Assembly (NCBI RefSeq): GCF_000021725.1
Contig: NC_012115.1
Span: 1,640,001 to 1,676,444, forward strand
Length of the DNA: 36,444 nt
Origin: Nautilia profundicola AmH
Lineage (GTDB): Bacteria; Campylobacterota; Campylobacteria; Campylobacterales; Nautiliaceae
Reading direction: 5' to 3'
Part shown: piece by piece, positions 6,890 to 15,643 of the stretch
Layout: the number at the start of each line of letters is the position of its first letter
Position numbering within the stretch: position 1 is the stretch's first letter
The notes under the pieces: generated by a model
Told to the model about the DNA's origin: nothing
What the model saw: the letters and a program-made list of their open reading frames with translations, nothing else
Database searches by the model: none
Translations under genes and position numbers: made by a program

Positions 6890-7656
6890 TAGGAAACTCC
6901 ATATATGCCGGGATACTAATAAGCATTGCGATAGGAATTATAGGAAGCCTGATAGTTATCAACAAAGCAACCTCAATTACCGGAAGCATTGCTCACGGAA
7001 GTTTTGGTGGTATCGGAATCGGTATATTTTTAGGTGTCAATATACTACTTTCGACTACTATTTTTACACTGTTTTTGGCACTGCTTCTTGCAGTAATTAC
7101 GATCTATTACAAACACCGGGCCGACAGTCTGATAGGTGTAATATGGGCGCTTGGAATGAGTGTGGGTATTATATTTTTAAATCTGGCACCGGGGTATAAT
7201 GCTGACGCGCTCAGTTATCTTTTCGGGAACATACTTTTAATTGAAAAAAGCGATCTTTTTATGATGAGCGGTGTAGATCTGCTGCTTTTAGTATCAATTA
7301 TCATTCTTTACAACAGATTTCTGGCAATGAGCTATGATATGGAGTTTCTCAAAGTCAGAGGAATAAACGGGGCTTTATTGTATACCTATTTTTTAGTATT
7401 AACTTCCCTTACGATTGTAATGAGCGTACGGGCTATCGGTATTATATTAATCCTGGCGCTTTTTACCATTCCGCCTCTTATTGCGGAAAAATTTACAAGA
7501 AAATTTTATCAGATGATCGTTTTAAGCTCATTCCTCTCCGCCGTATTTATTATTAGCGGTATACTGATAAGCTATTTTTATGATTTGGCCCCGACACCGG
7601 TTATCGTTATACTTGCGGCTGGGGGGCTGTTTTTGAGTATGTTTAAAAGAAATTAG
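6877..7656 (+). CDS. znuB: Metal ABC transporter permease (ABC-3 family)
   Basis: Inner-membrane permease of the same transporter. The 259 residues carry about 7-8 hydrophobic helices, with family-typical stretches ITGSIAHGSFGGIGIGIF (about 34-51), LIGVIWALGMSVGIIFLNLAPGYNADALSYLFGNIL and RAIGIILILALFTIPPLIAEKF. The start is GTG 6877, chosen because AAAGGA lies 6 nt upstream and no closer ATG is in frame. The gene begins inside the end of the ATPase gene. Zinc is the likely substrate from context. Confidence 0.92.
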   Translation: MWDLIGNSIYAGILISIAIGIIGSLIVINKATSITGSIAHGSFGGIGIGIFLGVNILLSTTIFTLFLALLLAVITIYYKHRADSLIGVIWALGMSVGIIFLNLAPGYNADALSYLFGNILLIEKSDLFMMSGVDLLLLVSIIILYNRFLAMSYDMEFLKVRGINGALLYTYFLVLTSLTIVMSVRAIGIILILALFTIPPLIAEKFTRKFYQMIVLSSFLSAVFIISGILISYFYDLAPTPVIVILAAGGLFLSMFKRN

Positions 7657-7682
7657 TATAATTCCATTCAAAAAGGAAAATC

Positions 7683-8312
7683 TTGTATCTTGTAAGCGAA
7701 GAGCGTCTTGAAAAAATGAAAAACATCCTAAATACCCGTCAAAACACCCTGAGAGTGTTTATGGATTACGTATTCTCATCTCACAACCTCTCGGCAATCG
7801 TCAGAACGTGCGATGCTGTAAATGTAGGTAAACTTTATTACAGACATCAGAGAAAAGTTAGACTAAACAATGACATAACAATGGGAGCACATAAGTGGAT
7901 ATTTCATGAATATGTTGAAGATATTGAAGAGTTTTACAAAAACATAAAAAAAGAAGGTTATCAGGTTGTGGTAACCCTTCTTGATGAGGAAACGGTTGAT
8001 TTCAGAGAAGTAGATTATACAAAACCAACTCTTATAGTACTCGGTAACGAAGTGGACGGCGCAAGCGATATAAGTATAAAATACGCGGATAAAAAAGTAA
8101 TAATCCCGATGTACGGTATGAGCCAGTCTCTTAACGTATCCGTTGCAAACGCCGTAATCTTATATGAAGCACAAAGACAAAGAGCCGCAAAAGGAATGTA
8201 CGACACACCTTCGCTGCCGGAAGATGTAATCGAAAAAACACTTAAAAAATGGGCTTACGACGATATCATTGAAAAAGAATTAAGACGTGTAAGACATAAA
8301 CCCAAAAATTAA
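7683..8312 (+). CDS. trmH: TrmH-family tRNA (guanosine-2'-O-)-methyltransferase
   Basis: SPOUT-class S-adenosylmethionine methyltransferase, 209 residues, expected to methylate the ribose of G18 in tRNA. The three SpoU motifs are intact: motif 1 HNLSAIVRTCDA (about 34-45), motif 2 LIVLGNEVDGAS (about 117-128) and motif 3 IPMYGMSQSLNVSVANAVILYEAQRQ (about 140-165), where the trefoil knot binds cofactor. The C-terminal extension after 165 is typical of TrmH. The start is TTG 7683 with an AAAAGGA ribosome site. It follows the permease by 26 bp. Its stop abuts the stop of the convergent lipoprotein gene with no spacer. Confidence 0.92.
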   Translation: MYLVSEERLEKMKNILNTRQNTLRVFMDYVFSSHNLSAIVRTCDAVNVGKLYYRHQRKVRLNNDITMGAHKWIFHEYVEDIEEFYKNIKKEGYQVVVTLLDEETVDFREVDYTKPTLIVLGNEVDGASDISIKYADKKVIIPMYGMSQSLNVSVANAVILYEAQRQRAAKGMYDTPSLPEDVIEKTLKKWAYDDIIEKELRRVRHKPKN

Positions 8313-8450
8313 CTACTGATTATCTAATTCTCTCCACGCCTTTTCGGCATCCTGTTTTTGCATTTGAATTGTATCTGTGTTGTTTATTTCTTTACTTGCA
8401 CACCCTGCGATAAACAATATTGTTAAAATTAAAAAAACAACCTTTTTCAT
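8313..8450 (-). CDS. Very small lipoprotein (45 aa)
   Basis: The reverse strand encodes 45 residues: a basic start and hydrophobic core (MKKVVFLILTILFIAGC) ending in a lipobox with Cys17, then a charged polar tail (ASKEINNTDTIQMQKQDAEKAWRELDNQ). It should be lipidated and membrane-anchored in the periplasm. The ribosome site AAAGGA is formed by the last codons of the CAP-domain gene, whose stop lies one base before this ATG, so the two are translationally linked. The stop is directly adjacent to the convergent trmH stop. Function unknown. Confidence 0.8.
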   Translation of the reverse strand: MKKVVFLILTILFIAGCASKEINNTDTIQMQKQDAEKAWRELDNQ

Positions 8451-8451
8451 T

Positions 8452-9609
8452 TTAATCCTTTATAACTAAAATAATTTTTCTTTTTTTTGTAGTGATTTTA
8501 AGTTTTTTACCAGGATATCCAGAAATGTTTAAATAGATGGTATTTGCGTCTTTATAGCCTATTTTGTTTATTTTTAAGCCCTTTATATATTCATATTTTA
8601 ACCCAGAAAGCCTATCGTTAGAGTTTAAAGGTTTAAAATAGATCAAATATGTGATATTTGATTTTATAAAATATTTTCCGTTTGTACCGATTACGGTAAT
8701 TACCGGTATTCTTTTTTCCTCGACGTCAAACCCCCACTCAAAACTTTTCATCCTGCCGTTTATTATGAAATCCGCCTTTACATCATAATGAGCTCCGTAT
8801 TCGAGCCTTTCAAGCGGGAAAAGTACAAACTGGGTTTTTTTAAGCATACGGTTTACATCGTTTTTGTAAGTAATTATTTTGGTTTTTTCCACTTTTTTAC
8901 CGTTTTTATAGAGTTCAAAAGATATAAGACTGATTTTTTTATTTTCATAATAGTACGGATTAAAACTGATACTTACAGGATATCCGCATACTCCATATTC
9001 AGGCAGAGGATCCGGAATTTCTTCATAAAATACGGCGGGAGTGTTTTTCATTCCGTCATAAGGCCAAGTTACCATCTGAGGATTTGTTTTCATCTGGTCA
9101 TAATATACGCCCTTTGGAATAATTTTGTTTTTATCCCTGCAAAGCCCTGCAAATCCGCTTTTATAATCGCTTTTTATTTTACAGGCTCTGTTTATAAAAC
9201 TGTTACCCATATTGTAAACATAAATATCGTTCAGCTTATAATAGCCTATTTCATTTATATTGAAATTTAAAAACCCGAACCTGTGATATATCGCACCGAA
9301 TAGATCTTTTATGGATTCATTATAGCTCTTTTCACCTCGTGAAAGATTTTCTATCACATACCTGCTCTCATATCCGCATGAGATAGCTCTATCCGCAGGT
9401 GTTTTTCCACTAAAATATCTTCCGTATTTTCTTTGTATATGAGTAATTTCATTATTGGCATAAATATATTTTGCATGCCATTTAGCCGCAAGCGTTAAAG
9501 AAGGATTCTCATCTAAAGGATTAAGCCTTACGGCATTTCTGTATTCGTTAATGGTAAAAAGAGGATTAGCAAAAAGAAAAACGGCTAAAAAAAGTATCAG
9601 CTTTTTCAA
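8452..9609 (-). CDS. Secreted CAP (SCP/PR-1) domain protein
   Basis: An exported protein of 385 residues with a signal peptide (KKLILFLAVFLFANP). A CAP domain lies at about residues 20-155: NEYRNAVRLNPL...NPSLTLAAKWHAKYI...ITHIQ, then a DLFGAIYHRFGFLNFNINEIGYY stretch. The CAP cavity histidines may correspond to those in AAKWHAKY and YHRFGF. The remaining about 220 residues are beta-rich with no family I recognise. The start is TTG 9609, overlapping the MBL-hydrolase stop as TTGA. The activity of bacterial CAP proteins is mostly unknown. It belongs to the leftward operon and is followed by the small lipoprotein. Confidence 0.8.
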   Translation of the reverse strand: MKKLILFLAVFLFANPLFTINEYRNAVRLNPLDENPSLTLAAKWHAKYIYANNEITHIQRKYGRYFSGKTPADRAISCGYESRYVIENLSRGEKSYNESIKDLFGAIYHRFGFLNFNINEIGYYKLNDIYVYNMGNSFINRACKIKSDYKSGFAGLCRDKNKIIPKGVYYDQMKTNPQMVTWPYDGMKNTPAVFYEEIPDPLPEYGVCGYPVSISFNPYYYENKKISLISFELYKNGKKVEKTKIITYKNDVNRMLKKTQFVLFPLERLEYGAHYDVKADFIINGRMKSFEWGFDVEEKRIPVITVIGTNGKYFIKSNITYLIYFKPLNSNDRLSGLKYEYIKGLKINKIGYKDANTIYLNISGYPGKKLKITTKKRKIILVIKD

Positions 9610-10301
9610 AACTCTATCACCCTTCCTACTCCTCCCGGGATATAATTCTCCCCGTATGCTTCTTTAAACATTTCTATCGCAATATCTCCACTGCAATGGG
9701 TAGGAGTAACGTATTCTACTCCTAAATTTTTAAGTTCGCTAATTGTTTCAATTATCGCTGCTTCGGAGCTTCTCATAAGATGAAAACCTCCCAATGCGTA
9801 TAAAACAGGTTTGCCCAGCATTTCTATTGCTCTTTTTACAATATTTACGATTCCGGGATGAGCACAGCCTGTTACAACCACACTGAATTCCCCCTCGTCA
9901 ATCACAAGACTCTGCTCTCCTATTGGCTCCATCACACCCGTAGTATAAAAACTTCCAAAAAGTTTCTTAGGACTACTGTCCACTACAATTGTTTCACGTG
10001 AAAGCGTTTTTAGATCTTTTATATAAAGTTTTGAGAGCGAATTAGGTAGTATCAGACTCATTTTTCTGTTTACATCCACAATACTGTCGATTCCGCCTAT
10101 ATGATCCCAATGAGGATGGGATATAAAAAGGTATTTAAACTCATTAATATCAAATCCCATTTTTGCTATGTTTCTTACAAGTGCACGCCCGTTGCTTCCC
10201 GTATCAAAAAGAAAATAGTCATTGATTACACACGAAAACCCCCAAAAACTCTCCAGTTTTTCATTTGCTATGTAATTGTCAAAAACTATTGAAAATTTCA
10301 T
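9606..10301 (-). CDS. MBL-fold metallohydrolase (dihydropterin phosphate synthase-like)
   Basis: Metallo-beta-lactamase fold of 231 residues. The binuclear metal motif HPHWDHIGG is at about 61-69. Further ligand candidates are in VVTGCAHPGIVNIV (about 142-155) and in the closing THCSGD (about 201-206). The TGCAHPGI and GGFHL features resemble the archaeal-type 7,8-dihydropterin-6-methyl-4-(ribofuranosyl)aminobenzene 5'-phosphate synthase-related subgroup. The true substrate is unknown. It overlaps the nuclease-helicase upstream and the CAP-domain gene downstream by 4 bp each, so it is part of the same message. A parS-like site lies within the gene. Confidence 0.85.
   Translation of the reverse strand: MKFSIVFDNYIANEKLESFWGFSCVINDYFLFDTGSNGRALVRNIAKMGFDINEFKYLFISHPHWDHIGGIDSIVDVNRKMSLILPNSLSKLYIKDLKTLSRETIVVDSSPKKLFGSFYTTGVMEPIGEQSLVIDEGEFSVVVTGCAHPGIVNIVKRAIEMLGKPVLYALGGFHLMRSSEAAIIETISELKNLGVEYVTPTHCSGDIAIEMFKEAYGENYIPGGVGRVIEF
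9990..10005. other. parS-like site (14/16), inside the MBL gene
   Basis: TGTTTCACGTGAAAGC matches the widely conserved chromosomal parS consensus TGTTTCACGTGAAACA at 14 of 16 positions; both mismatches are at one end. The central 12-bp palindrome is intact. ParB would be expected to bind here. Confidence 0.6.
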
Positions 10302-12067
10302 ATTCTTTTCCTTAAATATTCTTTTAAATTTTTATCCGCACAATACACAAAACAACCTTTCATTCCTCTACTCATAAGCACTCTGTAAGTGTTTTTTATA
10401 ATTTGATCTGCCATTCCCTCTGCTTTTAAAGGATCTTCTTTAAGCATTTTTTTATATCCTGATAAAGATTTATCTGTTTTTGCTCTTTTAGACGGATCAG
10501 TTATTATACCATCTTCATATCTTAAGTCATTCCCGATGATTACGCCTATATAATCAACTTCAAGTCCCTGAACAGTATGAATACATCCTATCTGATTTAA
10601 AGAATTTTTCATAATCCAAAGTGCTCCGTCATCAGCCAAATTCCATTTTTTACTGAAATTTCCTATCACTATATCGTCAACATCTTCTTTTTTACTCACC
10701 CAGTCCCAGCAGTATCCCGCAACTATGGCTGAATTTTTATATTTATTCAATGTTTCATACATTTCATTGACATCATCAAACACCCTAAAATCATATTCTA
10801 TTCCCTCAAGTGTTTTATTTGCGGTATTTTTAATCTCCAATACATCGTCAAGCCAGGCAAGATATCCGTCACTTCCGTTACATCTGAATTGAGAAGTAAG
10901 TTCATCCTCATAAACTTTAGCTCCTAGTTCATTTGCCCATTTTTTTATCTCATCCACAGATCCGATATCTTTAAATGTAACCTTTTGATCTTCGTCTATG
11001 AAAAATATTGAAACTTTTGAAGAATTGATAATTTCTTTTATCTGATTTTCACCTTTTGCGAAAAGTCCGCTTTTTTCGTTAAGTCTGTGAGCCTCGTCCA
11101 CTATCAAAACGTCAAACTCATTCTCAAGCGTAGTAGTAAAACTACCTGATGATGTAAATAAAGAATCTATTACCTTGTTTTTAAATTTACCTTTTAATTT
11201 TGATTTGTATACTTCTCTTGGAGCAAGGTTTTTGGTTACATATCTTACGTTTTTGCCTTTTTTTAAAAATTCGGCAAGTAAATTAACCGCCACTACGCTT
11301 TTTCCGCTTCCCGGTCCTCCTTTTACAATAAATACGCTTTTAGGTTTTAAACTAAGAGCCTTTTCAAATACAACCCTCTGATCATCCAAAAGTATAAACT
11401 CTTCATTTCCTTCAAGCATACTTACAATTGCATCAACAAGTGATTTGGACGGAGAAAGCGCGGAAGCGTCTATTTTTTCCAAAATATCCTTTTTTGGTGC
11501 TTTCACAGCTAAAAACTCTGCAAGTTTTTTTGTATCTTCTTTAAAAAAGACTTCCGTTTTTTCTACAATATCGTAATCCAAGAAATCACTATTTTTTGAC
11601 ATATTATGCATAAAAACAACAGGTATTATTTCCAAATTTTTTCTTACAAATTCATTAAAATCCTCAATAAATCTTTTATAACTGTATACCTGATACGAAG
11701 GATGAACAACTTCCCTTACTTTCCTTCCAAGATAGGTTTTTACAATATTCGGCATGGAAGTTTTTTCAATACTTTCCCACTGTTTTAATTCTACGATAAA
11801 AAGTTTTTTATCCGAAACAGCCAAAAAGTCTATTCTTTTTGAAGTCGCAGGAATTTGGTATTCAATGGCAACAATTACATCATCTTCCATTTTAGAAGCG
11901 TTTAATACCATGTACATTTTGCTAAGCGAATTCTCCCACGATCTCTTTTCCGACGGAGAAACGGTTACGTTTAAAATTTCTTTCGTTAGAGTTTCAAGCA
12001 GGTTTACTATACTACCGCTTAACACGTCTTCCAAAAAACCGGATTTAGTGTTTTGGTAAACTATCAT
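10298..12067 (-). CDS. PD-(D/E)XK nuclease-DUF2075 helicase fusion, copy 1
   Basis: A 589-residue protein. The N-terminal domain has a restriction-endonuclease-like pattern: E69 (IEYQIP), D80 (RIDFLAV), then E93-L-K95 (FIVELKQW). A DUF2075 / Schlafen-group-3-type helicase domain follows: Walker A GGPGSGKS (about 250-257), DEAH (about 324-327), QFRCNGSDGY (about 393), IHTVQGLEVDYIGVIIG (about 496-512) and NTYRVLMSRGMKGCFVY near the C-terminus. Cleavage or unwinding of nucleic acid is expected but the target is unknown. I chose ATG 12067 because TAAGG lies 7 nt upstream; ATG 12091 would add 8 residues. It overlaps the GP88-like gene upstream and the MBL gene downstream. It is paralogous to the 13148-14695 gene. 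Confidence 0.85.
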   Translation of the reverse strand: MIVYQNTKSGFLEDVLSGSIVNLLETLTKEILNVTVSPSEKRSWENSLSKMYMVLNASKMEDDVIVAIEYQIPATSKRIDFLAVSDKKLFIVELKQWESIEKTSMPNIVKTYLGRKVREVVHPSYQVYSYKRFIEDFNEFVRKNLEIIPVVFMHNMSKNSDFLDYDIVEKTEVFFKEDTKKLAEFLAVKAPKKDILEKIDASALSPSKSLVDAIVSMLEGNEEFILLDDQRVVFEKALSLKPKSVFIVKGGPGSGKSVVAVNLLAEFLKKGKNVRYVTKNLAPREVYKSKLKGKFKNKVIDSLFTSSGSFTTTLENEFDVLIVDEAHRLNEKSGLFAKGENQIKEIINSSKVSIFFIDEDQKVTFKDIGSVDEIKKWANELGAKVYEDELTSQFRCNGSDGYLAWLDDVLEIKNTANKTLEGIEYDFRVFDDVNEMYETLNKYKNSAIVAGYCWDWVSKKEDVDDIVIGNFSKKWNLADDGALWIMKNSLNQIGCIHTVQGLEVDYIGVIIGNDLRYEDGIITDPSKRAKTDKSLSGYKKMLKEDPLKAEGMADQIIKNTYRVLMSRGMKGCFVYCADKNLKEYLRKRI

Positions 12068-13151
12068 TGAAAGCCTTATTAAATTGCTCATTTATTTCTT
12101 CTATTTTTTCTTTTATCTCATTATAATCCAAATAATATTTTTCATCTTCACTATCTTTTTTAATTCCCGTTTTAGCGTTATACTCCAAAAGTACGATTTT
12201 TGCCAATCTATCTTGATTTTTTAAATCAAAAATCCTACAATCATCCAAATCTCCGTCAATAAGTTCAATATACTCATATTTATTTTCAATTTTACATTTA
12301 TGTTTCAATAAACTAATCTTGACTTTTTTATCAACTATAAAAGCAATTGAAAATTTTTGAAGATTTTTCTTAAGGATCTTAACCATATTCCCATTGATTG
12401 ATTTAATTAAATTCTGATAATCTTTAGTATTTTTTTTATCATAAGAATAAGTTAAAAAATAATTTCTTGGAAAATCACCTTTTAGATAATTCTTAAATCT
12501 CTCAGGAATTTTTGTGTAATCGTAAAAAAGTATTTCGGGAAAATATGAAAAAATATTTTTCTTCGAATAATGATTTTGCTTACTTTTATTACTTAATTTT
12601 TTTAAAAAAACATTTTGATACTTATATTCTATTTCTTTTCTTTGATAATCATCTATTTCTATTTCTTCCCAAAGAAGATCAGAAAAATTGTTTAATCTAA
12701 AAACAATATTTTGAAATCGTTTTTCAGATTTATAATATTTTATTTTATCTTCAATCTCTTGAAATAAATTTGACAAGTCATTAAATATACAGCCTAATCT
12801 TATTAATTGTTTTATATATTGCTGATGTCCAGAAACAGAAACTCCTACACAAACATCTCTACAATATCCTGCTTTAACACAAGTATTGCTAATTTTAAAA
12901 TTATTATTCTCTACTTCTTTTAAATTAGTATCAGGCGCTAGATTCAAAACAAAAATTTTAGTACTTCCATTTTTAAATCTTTCATTGCTTGGAACAGAAA
13001 GCAACTTATTTACTGATATTAAATCTATATCTACATTTCCCAATTTTAATAAATTACCCTCAATTTTTAATTCTTCTTCGCTTTTAGAAAATTTTTCACA
13101 ATATTTTTTTAAAATAATATTTTGTGAATTAATTGTATATTTGTTACTCAT
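12045..13151 (-). CDS. GP88-like Cys-rich protein between two nuclease-helicases
   Basis: A 368-residue, very AT-rich gene. I see similarity to the phage 'gene product 88' family: KIFVLNLAPD, then a cysteine motif C91-x5-C97-x3-C101 (CVKAGYCRDVC), FRLNNFSDLLWEE (about 151-163), ILFYDYTKIPERF (about 207-219) and YFLTYSYDKK, in the family's order. The family's biochemical function is not established. The cysteine spacing could hold a metal or Fe-S cluster (inference). It overlaps the upstream helicase gene by 4 bp (ATGA) and the downstream one by 23 bp, so all three are cotranslated. Its composition differs from its neighbours, consistent with phage-type acquisition. The family call is tentative. 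Confidence 0.6.
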   Translation of the reverse strand: MSNKYTINSQNIILKKYCEKFSKSEEELKIEGNLLKLGNVDIDLISVNKLLSVPSNERFKNGSTKIFVLNLAPDTNLKEVENNNFKISNTCVKAGYCRDVCVGVSVSGHQQYIKQLIRLGCIFNDLSNLFQEIEDKIKYYKSEKRFQNIVFRLNNFSDLLWEEIEIDDYQRKEIEYKYQNVFLKKLSNKSKQNHYSKKNIFSYFPEILFYDYTKIPERFKNYLKGDFPRNYFLTYSYDKKNTKDYQNLIKSINGNMVKILKKNLQKFSIAFIVDKKVKISLLKHKCKIENKYEYIELIDGDLDDCRIFDLKNQDRLAKIVLLEYNAKTGIKKDSEDEKYYLDYNEIKEKIEEINEQFNKAFNDSLPKH

Positions 13152-14695
13152 GATATTCCCTTTTTCAAATACTCCCTAAGTCCTTCATCAATACAGTAAA
13201 CGAAACACCCTTTCATTCCTCTTGTCAGAAGGACTCTGTAGGTGTTTTTGATAATTCTATCATAATCGCATCTGCCTTTTACCGTAAAATCATCACTCGC
13301 TCTTTTTGTAACATCAGCAATAATTTTACCGTTTTCGTATCTTAAATCTTCTCCAATTATTACACCCGCATAATCAAATTCCATTCCCTGGGCTGTATGA
13401 ATGCATCCGATTTTATCTTTTTGAGATTCATCCACGCTCCATAAAAATTGCTTTTTCCAGTTCTTTTCATCATGCATGTTCCATTGCCATTTATGATTAC
13501 CTATTTCTATGTCATAAGCGTTTTTATTTTTCCTACTTTTCCATTCCCAGTAGTATCCTGCAGTAATTTTTGCATTATATTCCTCACATGCTTTTACAAA
13601 TTCATCAATATCATCAAACACTCTAAAATCATATGAAAACTTTACTTTTCCTTCTTCTCCGTAAAGCAAAGAATCTATCCATCTTACATACCCGTCCGAA
13701 GAATTACATCTGAATTGATCAGTTAATTCTACAACCTCATCCACATAGTTATAAATTTCATTTCCAATATCTTCACATGAAACTATCTGTCTATCGTCAT
13801 AAAAAAGTATTGCTGATTCGGAACCATTTATAATATTATTTATCTGTTCTTTTGTAAGCCTGTGGGCTTCATCTACAATAGCCACTTTACTTTGTTTAAA
13901 AGTATTTGGAGAGTGTAACAACAACCTATAAGCGTTCTCTTCGGACGCAAACTCATATACCACTCTCGGGGTTGCATTTTTTGTTATGTATGAAGAAGTG
14001 ATGCTTTTTTCCAAAAAATAAAAATGCAGACTCAAAGCAAGTACGCTTTTCCCACTGCCAGGCATTCCTGTGATTAAAAGATTTCTTTTATTCTTATATG
14101 AGTTAATGGCTTTATACGCCACTTCCTGCTGAAGAGTTGAAAGTTTAAGGGACTTTCTAACATTTTTAACCACATCAACAAGTTTTTTTGTCGGCATTAC
14201 GTTATATTTGAATGTTGATGGTTTACTCAGTTTATCTTTTAGAAAAATATTTAGTTTCTCATATTCATTTTTATAAAATATATTTTCACCGTATATTTCA
14301 CCTTCGAAATTATGCATAAATACAACAGGAACTATTTCCCTTTTAAAATCTGTATGAAGTAAAAAATGCTCTTTATATCCTTTAACCTGAAGATAGGGAT
14401 TGAGTTTTTCTTCTCCCAATACTTTTAACATTTTTTTATCTATTATTTCAATATTTTCCCTGCTCCACTGTTTAAGCTCGATAAATATTATACTTTCTCC
14501 TACTATTACAACATCTATTCTTTCAGGAGAATTGGGAAGCTGATATTCTAAATAAATATCAAACTCTTCCAATCCTTCTAAAGCCTTTTGAAGATGCGGC
14601 AGGGAATTTTGCCAAGATCTAAATTCGGATTCGCTTGTATTTTCGTCTTTTAAAAATTCAAAATTATTTAATTTAAGAAACTCTTTAACTTTCAT
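13148..14695 (-). CDS. PD-(D/E)XK nuclease-DUF2075 helicase fusion, copy 2
   Basis: A 515-residue protein with the same architecture as the 10298-12067 product. The nuclease pattern is E50 (YLEYQLP), D61 (RIDVVIV) and E73-L-K75 (FIELKQW). PVVFMHNF links to the helicase: Walker A GMPGSGKS (210-217), DEAH (275-278), QFRCNSSDGY (327-336), IHTAQGMEFDYAGVIIG and NTYRVLLTRGMKGCFVY. The two copies share the last motif almost exactly, indicating an old tandem duplication. The ATG overlaps the MazG-like gene by 11 bp and lacks a strong ribosome site, suggesting translation by coupling. Confidence 0.87.
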   Translation of the reverse strand: MKVKEFLKLNNFEFLKDENTSESEFRSWQNSLPHLQKALEGLEEFDIYLEYQLPNSPERIDVVIVGESIIFIELKQWSRENIEIIDKKMLKVLGEEKLNPYLQVKGYKEHFLLHTDFKREIVPVVFMHNFEGEIYGENIFYKNEYEKLNIFLKDKLSKPSTFKYNVMPTKKLVDVVKNVRKSLKLSTLQQEVAYKAINSYKNKRNLLITGMPGSGKSVLALSLHFYFLEKSITSSYITKNATPRVVYEFASEENAYRLLLHSPNTFKQSKVAIVDEAHRLTKEQINNIINGSESAILFYDDRQIVSCEDIGNEIYNYVDEVVELTDQFRCNSSDGYVRWIDSLLYGEEGKVKFSYDFRVFDDIDEFVKACEEYNAKITAGYYWEWKSRKNKNAYDIEIGNHKWQWNMHDEKNWKKQFLWSVDESQKDKIGCIHTAQGMEFDYAGVIIGEDLRYENGKIIADVTKRASDDFTVKGRCDYDRIIKNTYRVLLTRGMKGCFVYCIDEGLREYLKKGIS

Positions 14696-15014
14696 ATGCT
14701 GTATACTTTTTGGAAGATCCTTTTACTTTATTGGCGGGATATTTTTTTTTGTTTATTTCCATTTTTTCCAAAAATGCTTTTTCAAGATCTATTGAACATT
14801 CATCTGCAAGCAAAAGAAGATATGCTAATATATCAGCCATTTCATATGAAATATCTTTTTTATTTTCACACCCTTCTTTCCATTGAAAATGCTCAAGTAA
14901 CTCCCCTGCTTCTATGGAAATCGATACGGCTAAATTTTTTGGAGTATGAAACTGTTTCCAATCCCTTTCATCCCTGAAGTCTGAAATAATTCTCTGCATA
15001 TCTTTAATATTCAC
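14685..15014 (-). CDS. MazG-like nucleotide pyrophosphohydrolase
   Basis: An all-alpha dNTP pyrophosphatase of 109 residues, cytosolic, converting (d)NTPs to monophosphates plus pyrophosphate. The metal-binding pattern is E35-x2-E38 (SIEAGELLEHFQW) and E58-x2-D61 (EMADILAYLLLLAD). The C-terminal KKYPANKVKGSSKKY is typical of the small dCTPase/RS21-C6-type subgroup. It starts inside the methyltransferase gene (4-bp overlap) and overlaps the nuclease-helicase gene by 11 bp. Being encoded between ribonucleotide reductase genes and nuclease-helicases, it may tune or deplete dNTP pools (inference). Confidence 0.9.
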   Translation of the reverse strand: MNIKDMQRIISDFRDERDWKQFHTPKNLAVSISIEAGELLEHFQWKEGCENKKDISYEMADILAYLLLLADECSIDLEKAFLEKMEINKKKYPANKVKGSSKKYTAYES

Positions 15015-15619
15015 TTCTTCCCCTTTACAACTTTAAAAGCTCCGCCATTGCAGTCGTTTATTCCGAATTTAAGACTATCAAGCCTATCACCGTAAAGGTT
15101 TTCTTTGCATTCAAAATCATTAAACCCGGCTTTTTTCATTAGGTTTATTATATCGTTTTTGGTAAAAAACGTAGCAGGTGCGTAAAATTTAGATTTTGCT
15201 TTGTTTTTTTCATACATTCTGCCAAGAGGCGAATCCAGATCAACAAAGGCAACCAAAAGATACCCGCCTTTTTTAAGTGCTCTGTAGCAATTAGAAATAG
15301 TTTTTTCAGGATCTTTTACAAAGCATATTGTAGTAACCATCAATATAAAATCAAATTCATCCTCAAAATCCATCTTTTCAGCCGTAGTTTCAACAACTTC
15401 AATACCTCTGCTTCTTGCAATTTCAGCCATTTTATGACTCGGTTCTATCCCGAATTTGATACCAAGAGGCGTGGCAAACCTCCCGCTTCCGACTCCCACT
15501 TCCATCCCTCTGCCTCTTGGCAAAAGGGTTTTTACGGTTTTAAGCTCTTCTTCATAGATTTTGCGGTGTTTTTCAAACCACTCTTCATAGTCTTTATAAT
15601 ACAAATCAAACAGACTCAT
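15011..15619 (-). CDS. Class I SAM-dependent methyltransferase
   Basis: A 202-residue Rossmann-type methyltransferase of the Methyltransf_11/UbiE-like kind. Motif I is GMEVGVGSGRFATPLG (about 38-53), an acidic residue in GIEPSHKMAEIAR ends beta-2, and EFDFILMVTTICFVKDPEKTI is the motif IV region (about 88-108). RALKKGGYLLVAFVD is motif VI. The substrate is unknown; small molecules are more usual for this subgroup than DNA, and no target-recognition domain or DPPY-like motif is present. It lies 24 bp downstream of nrdG and overlaps the MazG-like gene by 4 bp. Confidence 0.87.
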   Translation of the reverse strand: MSLFDLYYKDYEEWFEKHRKIYEEELKTVKTLLPRGRGMEVGVGSGRFATPLGIKFGIEPSHKMAEIARSRGIEVVETTAEKMDFEDEFDFILMVTTICFVKDPEKTISNCYRALKKGGYLLVAFVDLDSPLGRMYEKNKAKSKFYAPATFFTKNDIINLMKKAGFNDFECKENLYGDRLDSLKFGINDCNGGAFKVVKGKK

Positions 15620-15643
15620 AAATCCTCTTTTTGTTTGATTATA

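Noticed and set aside
6870-7199. 109-codon plus-strand ORF overlapping the permease start
   Set aside because: It reads the znuB gene in another frame and gives a Cys/Tyr/Arg-rich product unlike a real protein. The GTG 6877 permease frame is clearly coding.
8788-9270. 160-codon plus-strand ORF
   Set aside because: It is fully antisense to the CAP-domain gene, has no ribosome site, and its Phe/Ile-rich composition is typical of a shadow frame.
9328-9350. A TTTTCACCTCGTGAAAGA sequence as a further parS site
   Set aside because: The two half-sites are separated by extra bases compared with the 16-bp consensus, so ParB spacing would be wrong.
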